Shown here: positions 49,222 through 59,810 of the stretch, one piece after another
Numbering within the stretch: position 1 is the stretch's first letter
How the letters are laid out: each line of letters begins with the position of its first letter
Assembly: GCA_963691705.1 (NCBI GenBank)
Contig: OY829545.1
Location: forward strand, 16,319,569-16,383,568
Source: Viola odorata
Lineage: Eukaryota > Streptophyta > Magnoliopsida > Malpighiales > Violaceae
DNA: 64,000 nucleotides
Direction: 5' to 3'
Translations under genes and position numbers: made by a program
Notes under the pieces: model-generated
Database searches by the model: none
Seen by the model: the letters and a program-made list of their open reading frames with translations, nothing else
Told to the model about the DNA's origin: nothing

Positions 49222-50640
49222 AATAAAGCACCGACACGGCAAGAAAATAACGTGTCCCCACTTTCGCGTCGTGTTCGACACCGGAGAGCACACTACGCGC
49301 GTCGGACATAGCCATTCCCGCGTCAACATTTATCTATCTCTTTTCTCGGCTCCGACACGACGCTGACGCGGCGCGATGAGGCTCAGACATGACCTTGACA
49401 CGACTCTCCTCAATAGAGCCTTGAACCAAAAATGAAATCACTCCCTGTTTCACCTCTACCACGAAATTGAAAATGATTTTCTACTTTCTACTCCAACATA
49501 AACTTATTATTGTCCCTAAAAAAGTTGGACATGATAATTTGTACTGCTTTGATGAAGGAAAAACTTTAATGGTGATGGGTATAAGTTTTCAGAAAAGAGG
49601 AAGATGAAGTGGACAGGGAAAGAAAGAAACGAGTACTTTGTTAATTAATTGACGTACATCTTTTTGTGTGTTAAGAGGTAAGTGTGCGGGTGGTGAAACG
49701 ACAACGGTTGTTGCGTATCAGCTTGTACATGATAACTGTCCCAATGATTCCAGTTGTGCTCACGAATAAAGTTACTCATACTAGTATCCTCTAATTCTAA
49801 GATTTAAGAGGTAATATAATATAGCTAATTACAATTTAAACATTTAACTAAAAAAAAAAGAAAAAAGAGAGGCTTTGATGATACTTTATTGAAGAGGATG
49901 TAAGGAGAAATGTTAATATCGAGTTCTCTAACTTTTCTGATGGTAGAGGAGGCATTGATGATCTTGATGCTTTGAATGACAAAGGTAAAATGGATCCCAA
50001 AACTTGGTGGTTAGTTCATGGTGGTTATGCTACTACATTACAAAAGGTTGCCCTTAAGCTACTTGGGCAAATTAGTTCCTCCTCTTGCTGTGAAAGGAAT
50101 TGGAGCACTTACTCTTTCGTTCATTCCTTGAAGCGAAATAAGATGACACCATAACGTGCGGAAGATTTAGTTTTTGTACATAACAACCTTCATCTTCTTT
50201 CTAGAAAATCACCACAATATAGTCAGGAGGAAAGTAAATTGTGGGATGTTGGTGGAGATGAATTTGGTTCACTTGATGATACTGAAATACTAAAAATTGC
50301 CAATCTTTCGCTTGATGAACCTGAATTGGAGGCTGTTATGTTCAATGAAGATCAACAAGAAGATGGAGAATGACATAGAATACACTTTTTTTTTTCTTTT
50401 TTTGGGTTATATGTGGTTAGGATGTTAAAGTTGAAACTTACACCTAAAGTTTTATTTTAGTTTTTTTATCATATTTAGATTATTACTTATAACGTTATGA
50501 CAATGGTATTTTATTTTGGTATTAAAACTATATATATATATATGCCGTATTCGTGTCATGTACTTTTTAATTTTTTCGTGTCGGAGTGTTCGTGTTCGTG
50601 TCGTGTCCGATGTCCGTATTAGTGTCCGTGCTTCATAAGT
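49222..50640 (+). mobile_element. Degenerate hAT (Ac-like) element
   Basis: The left side contains AAAGCACCGACACGGC (about 49,228) and several GACACG units. The right side ends with repeated GTGTCG/GTGTCCG units and GTGTCCGTGCTTCATAA (about 50,620-50,636), approximately inverted to the left end. Only the C-terminal part of a transposase remains between them. Confidence 0.6.
49860..50374 (+). pseudogene. hAT transposase C-terminal (dimerization) relic
   Basis: The frame around 49,972 reads DPKTWWLVHGGYATTLQKVA, LKLLGQISSSSCCERNWSTY and SFVHSLKRNKMTP, then an in-frame TAA at about 50,152, then RAEDLVFVHNNLHLLSRK and an acidic tail ending ...NEDQQEDGE and a stop. This is the hAT dimerization region of the BED/DUF659 transposase type. 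The N-terminal zinc finger and catalytic core are absent. Confidence 0.8.
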
Positions 50641-51007
50641 TCTAGTTCATTTTTATCTCCTTTTTTAATTTGTTCAACTTGGGGTTGTCAAGAAACTCTT
50701 TTAACTTAACTAATTTTTCGAGTTCGTTCATTGAAAAATATAACTGTTTTAAAACCATTGGGAGGGTTCATCCCCTGAAAGGAGCTTGCATAATTTGGAT
50801 TAAGCAACTAGTGGGCTGTGCTACATTACCGATCGGGGAAAAAAAAGTTACTGCAGCACACACCCGGCCCACTACATCATGGAAAAGCTAAGGAGTGAGA
50901 CCCGCAAGAGAAGTTTGGAATAAGAACCTCAGTAGTAAACTTAGAAGCATCTGATAAAAAATCCGCTGCAAAATTAATCAACTTATGCGCATGAGAAACA
51001 TTGGACC
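50641..51007. other. Short spacer between two hAT-derived regions
   Basis: Unassigned sequence. The minus strand at about 51,000-50,890 reads NVSHAHKLINFAADFLSDAS, faintly like the RNase H end of plant LINEs, too weak to call. Confidence 0.3.
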
Positions 51008-54000
51008 CAGTGACGGAGCTAGCTTTCGATGCTTGGGGTGGCGAGATTAATACCCTAGCATGAAATTAGAATTATGCACTTGCAGCCTTGGTACATTCAT
51101 CCCAGAACCACAATGACAAAATAGATGAACATTTATACAACTCGGTGAATTTGAGAAATTCATGTTGATGCGGAAAACAAGAACAAAACAAACTTTCAAA
51201 TCAGTGAACACAGCAAATAACCTCTAAGTAGAACAACAAAACTTATGCAAGAGATATCTGCATTTTCCACACACAAAAAGCAGCATCTAAGCTGAATTGT
51301 ATTATCTGTTACCCAAACAAAACAAATCCGCAATCACAGAGATGAAAAAGAACTCAGCTAAATTACTTCAAACCATACACAAAGGGATCTGAATATGTCA
51401 TACCTAACGAAGCAGGCTGCAATTTATTCACTGAAAAAGCAGCATCTAAGCTGAATTGTATTATCTGTAAAATATGAGTATTCTTGTCAATAATTAGTAT
51501 AGTAATAAATTTAATATGCATTATGTATAATTAATTAAATTACCTGAATTGTACCCGACGCTCTTTCAAATCAACAAATCCATCTAATATCGAATCTAAA
51601 CTGAAAGTCTCCGCAATTTCTTTTTCAATATAAACCACCAAGTTATCTGCAAGAAATTCGTCTTCCATTTTATTCCGAAGCCTGTTTTTAACAATCTTCA
51701 TTGCCGAAAATGCACGTTCACTTGTTGCTGTAGATACTGGAAGAGTTAAAATAAGACGAATTATTCTATCAATAAGATAGAACGTCTTTGACATCTTTGT
51801 TTCTGCAAATACTTGGCATAATTCTGAAAGAGATGACAAATGATGTAGCTTAGGATGATTCTGTGTCTCAAACTCAAAATGTTGTAATTGATATTTGAGA
51901 CTAATCATTTCTTGCTCACTAAAATCAAGAGGATAAAACTTTCCAGCAAGCTTACAAATATCCTCAATGTTAAAGGATTTGTAGCCATCATTTGGATTCA
52001 ATGCTAAACTGAGTGTCAAAAGCTCCATTGCTTGCTCATTGAATCTACTATTTAGCTCCTGCAATTGGAAGTCTATTGCAACATTATATATATCAAAGTG
52101 ATAGTGATGCTCAATAGTAATTTTATCACGCTGACGACGACCTCGACCTTCAACATATTGAGCACTCATATCAGGGATCTCAATATCTTCTTTCTTTGAA
52201 AATGATATGACACTTTCAATAAAATCATTCCAACCATGTTCTCTCAACTTCTGGATCAATGCTTTTGAACTTGAAACTAAATGTAAAGCATTCAAGATAT
52301 CTTGAGACTTTTGTTGCAAAACTTGACAAAGTATGTCAGTAATCCCCATGACTTCCTTCACTAGATGCAAGATGAAAATAAACTCAAAGGATGTCATCAT
52401 ATTCAAAGCTGACCTGGCATCACCTCGTTGAGAGTAAGTAGATCCATCAGTCTTTACTTTTTCAAGAACAGAGCAAATTGCATCATACATAGTTAGAAGG
52501 CTGCAAATGGAATGAAAATGTGATCCCCAACGAGTATCACCAGCTCGTTTTAAAGTTCCAATTTGATTAAGACCCTTTCCAGTTTCAAGTTCATCAATAG
52601 CAAGCAAATGGGCAATTTTAGATGCTTGGGCAGCTTGCAATTCATCATGACGTTTACATGAAGAGGTAACAATATTGACAATAAAAGTCAAATTGGAAAA
52701 GAATTCATGAATTGAATGTACTTCTCTAGCTGCAGCAACTAATGCCAGTTGTAACCGGTGAGCAAAACAATGTACATAATAGGCACAAGGACAATCCTTA
52801 AGAAACAATGCTTGTAGCCCTTTCCATTCACCACGCATGTTGCTTGCTCCATCATATCCTTGACCTCGCAGGTTCTGAATATCAAGACAATAACGAGAGA
52901 GAACACCTGAAATCTCACTCTTTAGTGTTACTGAAGTTGTGTCTTTGACATGAGCTAGATCAAAGAAATGCTCTTTTATAAAACCATCTTGACTAACAAA
53001 TCTCAAAATAATTGCCATTTGCTCTCTTTTAGACTCATCACGAGCCTCATCAACAATAATACAAAATTTAGAATCACCAATATCTTCTCGAATCTTATTG
53101 CGAACTTTATTTGCTAAAACATGTAGAATCTCCTTTTGGATGTCATGTGAAGTGTATTTAGCATATGTAGGAGCATTTTCCAAAACAACATTTGCAACAT
53201 TTTCATTGTATGATGATAAAAGTTGTATCAACTCAAGGAAGTCACCACGATTTCTAGAGCTTGAAGTCTCATCATTACCTCTAAATGCACACCCTTGAAA
53301 TGCAAGCCAACGAACCGTATCAATAGAAGTCTTGAGTCTAAGTCTATTGTTCTGAATTTGATCACACCGTTGCGCAAGTAAGACTTTATCAATGTGGCCA
53401 GGTTGATTCATTAAATCTGCGCAAACTTTCACTGCATTATTATGTGGTGAGCACGAATCTTTCCCGATATGGTTCAGAAAAGCACAATTTTTTCCATTAT
53501 TGACCTTCTTCCATCCTCTAAATCCATCTCTTATAAAAACATCCCATCCATGTCGCCCAGACGATTTCATAGTAAAAAGATAACATGGCAAACAATATGC
53601 GGCATCTTTGGTAGGAGAGTACTCTAACCAAGTAGGAAATTGAGAGCACCAAGAAGCTTGAAAACGTCGTTGTTGCTTCTCGCATAAAGGATACTTAGAG
53701 TCAGAGCTAGAAGCACGAGGTTGATACGGACCAACAGTTAGATAAGCACGTTGAATCTCATCTCGTTGATTTACTAAATAGTCCCACATTTTAGGACGTA
53801 ATCCTGGGTCACGTTCTAAACCATCTACTTTGACACTAGTAGATATGGGACGAATAGAGGAATCAATATTGCTCCTAGAAGGTTCAGAGGGATGTGCTGG
53901 AATTGTTGAAGTATCAACATCAACATCCAATTGTGTGCTAGCTTCGGATTCAACACTTTCTTTTTTCCAAAATGAATCGAGACATTGTTGCTTTCTCTTG

Positions 54001-54164
54001 CCCATGATTTTTTTGATTTTCAAATTTGATATAAAACTGTAACATACCAAAATCAGCTTAGGATTTATATACTTGCAAGTTGCAAATAAGGTGAAGTGTA
54101 AATTTTAGTACACTAACTCGGTACGAACAAAATTATTCTAACAATGGAACACTGTAAAGAATAC
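51008..54164 (-). mobile_element. hAT element with intact transposase, upstream part interrupted
   Basis: A hAT-like terminus CAGTGACGGAGCTAGC begins at 51,008, followed by about 530 bp of 3' region with a duplicated 33-bp segment (CAGCATCTAAGCTGAATTGT near 51,284 and 51,438), then the transposase gene on the minus strand. The 5' side is cut at 54,165 by the Gypsy element. The sequence resumes after it at 63,278. No matching right terminus was found, so the full extent is unknown. Confidence 0.65.
51540..54005 (-). CDS. hAT-family transposase, zinc finger MYM-type 1-like (TTF + DUF4371 + dimerization)
   Basis: An uninterrupted ORF. The probable start is MGKRKQQCLDSF at 54,005, giving 821 codons; 15 extra codons upstream are in frame but unconvincing. 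Order of domains: a TTF-type zinc-binding region (about residues 118-190; WCSQFPTWLEYS, AAYCLPCYLF, GRHGWDVF), the RNase H-like catalytic core with acidic residues in CIIVDEARDES (about 319) and GQGYDGASNMRG (about 385), a helical insertion with the conserved GDTRWGSH, and the C-terminal hAT dimerization region (LTLPVSTATSERAFSAMKIV, NRLRNKMEDEFLADNLVVYI; about 737-785). The ORF ends VQFR*. A donor-like CAG|GTAATT overlaps the stop, and splicing to the acceptor near 51,466 would give the same R-stop. All key motifs are present, so the enzyme could be active. Confidence 0.9.
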   Translation of the reverse strand: MGKRKQQCLDSFWKKESVESEASTQLDVDVDTSTIPAHPSEPSRSNIDSSIRPISTSVKVDGLERDPGLRPKMWDYLVNQRDEIQRAYLTVGPYQPRASSSDSKYPLCEKQQRRFQASWCSQFPTWLEYSPTKDAAYCLPCYLFTMKSSGRHGWDVFIRDGFRGWKKVNNGKNCAFLNHIGKDSCSPHNNAVKVCADLMNQPGHIDKVLLAQRCDQIQNNRLRLKTSIDTVRWLAFQGCAFRGNDETSSSRNRGDFLELIQLLSSYNENVANVVLENAPTYAKYTSHDIQKEILHVLANKVRNKIREDIGDSKFCIIVDEARDESKREQMAIILRFVSQDGFIKEHFFDLAHVKDTTSVTLKSEISGVLSRYCLDIQNLRGQGYDGASNMRGEWKGLQALFLKDCPCAYYVHCFAHRLQLALVAAAREVHSIHEFFSNLTFIVNIVTSSCKRHDELQAAQASKIAHLLAIDELETGKGLNQIGTLKRAGDTRWGSHFHSICSLLTMYDAICSVLEKVKTDGSTYSQRGDARSALNMMTSFEFIFILHLVKEVMGITDILCQVLQQKSQDILNALHLVSSSKALIQKLREHGWNDFIESVISFSKKEDIEIPDMSAQYVEGRGRRQRDKITIEHHYHFDIYNVAIDFQLQELNSRFNEQAMELLTLSLALNPNDGYKSFNIEDICKLAGKFYPLDFSEQEMISLKYQLQHFEFETQNHPKLHHLSSLSELCQVFAETKMSKTFYLIDRIIRLILTLPVSTATSERAFSAMKIVKNRLRNKMEDEFLADNLVVYIEKEIAETFSLDSILDGFVDLKERRVQFR

Positions 54165-55895
54165 TGATAGCATGTTTTTATGCATGATTTTCTCTCCATT
54201 TTCTCCCCTTTTTAAGGCATGATTCTGCTAATTTACCCTTGTTTCCATTACTATTGCAGATTTAGGCCTAAAATGGGAGTTTATGCGAAAAGATGCATTT
54301 CTGGACCATTTTGTGCAGTTTTTGAGCTTCAAGACCCAGAGTCGAGGTCCCGAGTCCGAACCAGCGTTCAAGGTCCCGAATCGGATTCCCAGTTCGGGAC
54401 CCCGAAGGGCGAAGAATGACATTCCCACGTGTCATCTCGCCAGAGCTTCCATGTGCCTCCTCTGACACTGTTCCTGCAGTCTGCACTGACCACCAAATAC
54501 CTACCGCTCTGACCAAGTCAGCCCTTGAGCCCAGTCCAGACCTGCCCAAAGCTGGAAAAATCAGACAACTTTATGCTTTTCCAGCTTTGTGCTTTAAGGA
54601 ACATGGATCCACTTTCTTAGGCTTTCAATTAATGCATTTTGTCCCTAGTTTTAGGCTGAAGATATTTTGTGCTTAAGGCTCTACTATATAAAGGGCATCT
54701 AGGATTAGTTTAGATCATCTTTTTTTTCTAGCTTTTAATCACTTAGCATAATTTAGAAGTAGCTTAGACTTCTCTCTAGTTTCTCTCTCTAGCCATTGTT
54801 AGCTTCTTCAACATTGCTGCCGAGCTATAAACGGAATTTTAGTAACAAGTTTTCTTCCCTTCATCTATTTATTTACTTGTTATGCTTTCTTTAATCGTTA
54901 TTTGTTTATCCTTAAGTATGAGTAGCTAAATTCCTAGTTCTTGGCAAGGCTGATTCAAGGGTTGCAAGGGCAGATTCGAGGCCTTAATGTGCTTAATATA
55001 TTCTTGATGTTGTATTTAACTATTCATCGATTTAATTACATCTTTGCATGATTTAATTTAAGGTCTGATCAACTGAGAATTATTTTGTGTAAATGCTGCC
55101 ATTCATGTGATGAATACGAAAGGAAAATCGCATGAGTAAGTAGGCATCTATTTAGTCTTGACTGTGTCAAGGTGGTCTTGAATAGATAGGTTGGGTAGTT
55201 GATTAGGGCTGGGTCACGAGCCTGACAAACTGAGGGACTTTAGCTCTAGATCTGTCTTTTCTTAGCTTCATGGGCAGTTTGAGTATGGCCCTCTCGCATT
55301 CGTGCTTGGAGGGATGGCAAACTGTCAAGACTACCTCATATGTGGAAACGGGGGGTAGTTTCTCTTAAGAGAAAAGTAGGGGATATCCGAGGAATCTGGT
55401 CCCCATGTCATTTCTATGACATCTCGAATGGAATACCCTTGAGCTGATGACGATCTGGTCCCGAATGCAACCCAGAATGCCTTTGCCGAGAACACTTCCT
55501 CCATCTGATTATTCGTGCTTATTTCACTCTTGATCTATTTCACGCCTGCGTTGATACTTCTGCATCTGTTTCTGATTTGTTTTATTATTTCTGGAATTAT
55601 TTGCTTACTTGCTTTATTTTATCATTCGGGACTCCCGAATTGACACCTCGGGACCCCGAATACTGCTTTCCTAGATAAAAATTGTTAGCTCCCAAAATCT
55701 GCCTTGGCCAACTCGTTTGGCCAAGAAAAACCCCCCCAAGTGTTACCCTTTGTGCCTTTGTCCCCCGAATACATTCACGACCATAAATCAGTTTCTCACA
55801 ATCCCCGTGTTCGACCCTGACTACCACTGTACACTTTATCTCTTGTGCACACACGTTTTCAGGCACTATAAATTTATGTATTTGATTGACGATCA
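54165..55895 (+). repeat. Gypsy 5' LTR, 1731 bp
   Basis: Includes a hairpin GGTCCCGAA ... TTCGGGACC (54,372-54,401), a TATA box TATATAAAG at 54,685-54,693 and multiple CCCGAA-core motifs. Confidence 0.95.
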
Positions 55896-55898
55896 AAT

Positions 55899-55916
55899 TG
55901 GCGCCGTTGCCGGGGA
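55899..55916 (+). other. Gypsy primer-binding site (Asp-tRNA type)
   Basis: TGGCGCCGTTGCCGGGGA lies 3 bases after the LTR and matches the Asp-tRNA-complementary site used by Athila-group elements. Confidence 0.85.
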
Positions 55917-55949
55917 TTGTTTCAAGACTGATTTATTTTTCTTGTTTGT

Positions 55950-58900
55950 ATGACCAGGAGATCTGCACCCGAATTACTACCCCTTGATCACGAGCTAGGA
56001 CGGACCAAAAGAGGACTTCGACGACTGGCACGAGGGAACTCCAACCCTTGTGTTCGGGACCTCGAACGTCTTTTTGACCTAGAAGACAATCCAGACCCCG
56101 AGAATTTTCCCCTTGATCACCCAGAAGGACCCGAAATGGATGACCACGGTCCCGTAGGAGATCACGTTCCACCACTTCCCCCGCCAGTCCAGACCATCGA
56201 TGATTTCAATGCTGCTCCCGAAGCCCCAACCAGTTGTATCGTTTGGCCAGTGGTCCCGAATGACTGGGAACTCAAATCAGCAACCATGCACCATCTACCC
56301 CTCTACCGAGGGCTAGCCAAGGAAAATCCCCACCGTCATCTCCAACAACTACACTCCATTTGTGATGCCATGAAACCCCACAACGTTACTATCGAGCATG
56401 CCAAGCTCCGTGCCTTTATGTGGTCCCTCAAGGACGACGCCCTTGACTGGTTTTATGACCTGGAGCCGCAATCTATCCATTCTTGGGCCGAGATGTCTAA
56501 AGCTTTCACGGACAAATACGACCCCGTGTCCATAGCAATGGTGACCCGGAAGCAGCTTGTATCCATCCTCCAAAAGGATTCGGAAGATCTTGAGCAATAC
56601 TATGAGCGGTTTAAGAAGATGCAAGCCCTATGCCCCTCGCATAATCTGTCCGAACACGCCCTCATGCAATATTTTTGTGAAGGACTCAACGGTCGGGACA
56701 AGGCCTTGTTGAACGCTGCTGCTGGTGGATCCATCACTAGACTCACTCCAGCTGCTGCCAAAGCCACTATCGAGCTCATGGCCAAAAACAACCTCCCTCT
56801 CAACAATTCCACTAGCATTCAAGACGCCCGCTCAGCAGCTATGGAAAGTCAATTAGCCGCCATCACCGTTATGCTTCAGAATATGACTTCGGGACCCCGA
56901 GTCCAAGTCAAGGCCTGTCAAATCTGTCAATTATCAGATCACCCCACGGACGCTTGTCCATTCATTCCCGAAGAGATCCCTGTCAATGTTGTGGGAGGAT
57001 TCAATGTCCCGTATGGCCAGAACAACAACCAAGGCTGGAGACAACCCAATTACGGATGGAACAACTCCCAACATTCGGGACCTCGACAGCCACAACAGCA
57101 AAATCAGTATGGGAACCACCCTCCTCCCTTCAACATGCAGAACTTCATGCCTTGGCCTGCGTATCATAACAACCAGTACCAATATCAGCCCCCTCAAGAT
57201 CAGACTTTTTTCGGGACCCCAAATGATGAAACCGCCAATGATAAGGAAAAATTCGCAGATCTTGAAAAACAATTAAGCATCGTGATGGCCGAGATGAAAG
57301 AACTAAAAATTAGAGGGAGAATTCCTGGGCAAACTGAAGTCAATCCAATACAAAAAGTTTGTGCTATGACCCTTCGCAGTGGCTATCTTATGCCCCCTCG
57401 CGAACATCCAGGCCTTGACAATGAGCCGATTGAATCTTCCCTTCCAGGTCTCGACCCTTCAACTGTTGTCAAGCCCTCGAACACTGTCAAGCCCTCGAAT
57501 ACTGTCGAGCCCTCGACCAAGAAGGATGACGAGCCACCAGAGTTCACTCGAGAGTATACTGTCAATACTGTCGAGCCCTCGACTAAGAAGGATGACGAGC
57601 CACCAGAGTTCACTCGAGAGTATACTGTCAAGCCCTCGAACACTGTCGAGCCCTCGAACACAGTCAAGCCCCCGAAGAATGGGCATGATAGTGAGATTTT
57701 TGATATGTTTACTAAAGTGCATGTTAACCTCCCTTTGTTGCAGGCTATCAAAAATGTTCCTCGTTTTGCTAAATTGCTGAAATTTTGGTGTGCTAACAAA
57801 TGTAACATGTCAAGTGTGAAAAAAATCAGTGTAAGTTCTAAGGTCTCGACTGTCATCCAGGGCAAGCTGCCAACCAAGTGCAAGGACAAAGGTATGTTCT
57901 CCATCCCATGTAAAATTGGTACTACTAACATTGGTAGAGCTATGTGTGATTCCGGTGCAGGTATCAACGTCATGCCCTTGACTATCTACAACAGTCTAGG
58001 ACTCGGGCCCTTGAAGCCCACCGGGACCACAATCCAGCTAGCTGACAAATCCATCATCCACCCCGAGGGTGTTATTGAGGACGTTCTGGTACAAGTTGGA
58101 GATTTCATATACCCAGCTGACTTCTATGTGCTTGACATGGAGGATGCCCAATCTGTCAAGGCCTCGGACATGCTCCTGGGCAGACCATTTCTTAGGACCG
58201 CAAGAGCCAAGATCGACGTCCATGAAGCCTCCATTACTCTTGAGTTCGACGGCGAGACCATTACGTTCAATATGGTTGATGATATGAGACACCCCACCGA
58301 GCTTTCTAGCGTAAAATCTATTGATATTGTTGACCCTATTGTTGGTTTCGAGGTCCCGAAGCTGAAACAGGTGTCAAGGCCTCGACTGACGGATTTGCCT
58401 CAACATGTTTGTGAACTTGCCCCCGATGATTGTCTGCAACTTACCCTCGATAGGAGTATTCCACCCACTACGTTGGATATCATGGCCTTGACGCTCGACG
58501 TCCCGACTCCACCTAAGTTGCACGAAGTCGCCACTGCTCTCGAGGAGCATTCTGTTACCCCTTCCACTCATGTTATTTCCCTTTTGTCCATTGATCACAC
58601 TATGCCCGTCGTAATGGACGTCGAGGCCTCGACAGTAGCCCCCGAGTTGGAGTTGAAGAGCTTGCCCTCGCATCTCAAATACGCCTATCTTGGCGAGCAT
58701 CACACACTCAAGACCCCGAGCCTTCCAGCCCACACTATAGCCAACTTCGAGCCCTCGACCAGCGAGTTCAAGATGCCCGATGCTAACCCAACTCCACGAT
58801 CTGCCCAAGAATTGACCAAGATGAATGTTTATCATGATAGGTTTCTCTCTTCTAAGGCCTTTGGTACTGGACAAAAAGTTTTACTCTACAACTCTCGTCT

Positions 58901-59072
58901 TAGGCTCTTTTGCAGAAAGTTAAAGTCTCGATTCAAGACCCCGAAGATGAATGTTTATCATGATAAGTTCCATAGTATAGACACATGCCACACCTTCAAA
59001 GTTCAAGACCAAAGATTGGAGCTATTCCACGGAGGGTCATATCCATTCAAGGTCCCGAACCCACCTGACTAG
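55950..59072 (+). CDS. Gypsy gag-protease polyprotein fused to an integrase C-terminal relic
   Basis: 1040 codons. Gag: residues about 85-270 carry the retrotransposon capsid region (LPLYRGLAKENPHRHL, MWSLKDDALDWFYDL, LEQYYERFKKMQALCP). A CCHC knuckle CQICQLSDHPTDAC stands at about 323-336. A Gln/Asn/Pro-rich linker and a tandem repeat (about 504-572) follow. The aspartic protease is at about 645-760, with active-site CDSGAGINVMP and ASDMLLGRPFLRTARA. Instead of reverse transcriptase there are about 200 low-complexity residues, then two pieces resembling the end of an Athila integrase: GQKVLLYNSRLRLFCRKLKS (about 972) and FKVQDQRLELFHGG (about 1017). The ORF is open throughout. The enzymatic functions needed for retrotransposition would have to come from another element. 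Confidence 0.85.
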   Translation: MTRRSAPELLPLDHELGRTKRGLRRLARGNSNPCVRDLERLFDLEDNPDPENFPLDHPEGPEMDDHGPVGDHVPPLPPPVQTIDDFNAAPEAPTSCIVWPVVPNDWELKSATMHHLPLYRGLAKENPHRHLQQLHSICDAMKPHNVTIEHAKLRAFMWSLKDDALDWFYDLEPQSIHSWAEMSKAFTDKYDPVSIAMVTRKQLVSILQKDSEDLEQYYERFKKMQALCPSHNLSEHALMQYFCEGLNGRDKALLNAAAGGSITRLTPAAAKATIELMAKNNLPLNNSTSIQDARSAAMESQLAAITVMLQNMTSGPRVQVKACQICQLSDHPTDACPFIPEEIPVNVVGGFNVPYGQNNNQGWRQPNYGWNNSQHSGPRQPQQQNQYGNHPPPFNMQNFMPWPAYHNNQYQYQPPQDQTFFGTPNDETANDKEKFADLEKQLSIVMAEMKELKIRGRIPGQTEVNPIQKVCAMTLRSGYLMPPREHPGLDNEPIESSLPGLDPSTVVKPSNTVKPSNTVEPSTKKDDEPPEFTREYTVNTVEPSTKKDDEPPEFTREYTVKPSNTVEPSNTVKPPKNGHDSEIFDMFTKVHVNLPLLQAIKNVPRFAKLLKFWCANKCNMSSVKKISVSSKVSTVIQGKLPTKCKDKGMFSIPCKIGTTNIGRAMCDSGAGINVMPLTIYNSLGLGPLKPTGTTIQLADKSIIHPEGVIEDVLVQVGDFIYPADFYVLDMEDAQSVKASDMLLGRPFLRTARAKIDVHEASITLEFDGETITFNMVDDMRHPTELSSVKSIDIVDPIVGFEVPKLKQVSRPRLTDLPQHVCELAPDDCLQLTLDRSIPPTTLDIMALTLDVPTPPKLHEVATALEEHSVTPSTHVISLLSIDHTMPVVMDVEASTVAPELELKSLPSHLKYAYLGEHHTLKTPSLPAHTIANFEPSTSEFKMPDANPTPRSAQELTKMNVYHDRFLSSKAFGTGQKVLLYNSRLRLFCRKLKSRFKTPKMNVYHDKFHSIDTCHTFKVQDQRLELFHGGSYPFKVPNPPD
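57460..57670 (+). repeat. In-frame minisatellite in gag
   Basis: Codes for KPSNTV / EPSNTV hexads and two copies of the unit EPSTKKDDEPPEFTREYTV. Nucleotide copies are nearly identical (CCAGAGTTCACTCGAGAGTA occurs twice), indicating recent tandem expansion in frame. Confidence 0.9.
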
Positions 59073-59221
59073 GCCTAATCAGCCTAGCCAACGTCGAGGC
59101 CATGACGTTAATCAAGGCCAAGTGTGGGGAAATCCCACGTTTTCTGACCCTCCTTCTTCCTTTCCTTTTTAATTTTTCAAATTCCAAGTCAATTCGGCTT
59201 TTTATTTTTCTTTATGCATAC

Positions 59222-59430
59222 TTTTTATGTTCCCTAGGGTAGTTTTAATTATCTTTATCTCTTTCTTCTCTCCCCTCATCAATTCTCTTTTTATGTTCCC
59301 TAGGGTAGTTTTAATTATCTTTATCTCTTTCTTCTCTCCCCTCATCAATTCTCTTTTTATGTTCCCTAGGGTAGTTTTAATTATTTTTATCTCTTTCTTC
59401 TCTCCCCTCATCAATTCTCTTTTTATGTTA
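59222..59430 (+). repeat. 66-bp tandem repeat, three full copies and a partial
   Basis: The unit TTTTTATGTTCCCTAGGG ... CTCCCCTCATCAATTCTC repeats three times with almost no change, then a diverged fourth partial copy (TTATGTTACCTATGTGGTTT). Confidence 0.95.
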
Positions 59431-59778
59431 CCTATGTGGTTTAATTATTTTTATCTCCTTCCCTCCTCATTTAATTCTCTTGTCTCCTTCTTTTTAATCC
59501 TCATTTAATTCCCTTTGTTTTTATTCCCTTTTCCTATTTTCAAAATTCAAAAGCAACTCACCTTTTTCTTTCCTTTCCGCAGGTGTAGGCGCATGCTGTC
59601 TTGGGAACTTCTCGGCCTCTCCCGATGCGCCACGTGGAGGCCAAAGACCGAGGAAATCAGATCCCCTCTTCCTCTCCATCTTTCCATATCACACAAAACC
59701 CACTACCCCACGCCACCTCCTCGTCTTCACCAAAAACCTAAACAACGCCCAGCCACACATCCAACTCTCACATTAACC

Positions 59779-59810
<32 letters not shown>

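Noticed and set aside
50890..51000. Possible LINE RNase H tail on the minus strand (HAHKLINFAADFL)
   Set aside because: Similarity limited to a few residues and no neighbouring RT sequence.
54228..54676. Several ORFs on both strands in the Gypsy LTR, repeated at 61,605-62,053
   Set aside because: They are identical in both LTRs because the LTRs are identical; overlapping frames and no protein motif.
57383..58874. Long minus-strand ORFs up to 196 codons opposite the Gypsy gag
   Set aside because: Shadows of the sense ORF, with repeats mirroring its minisatellite.
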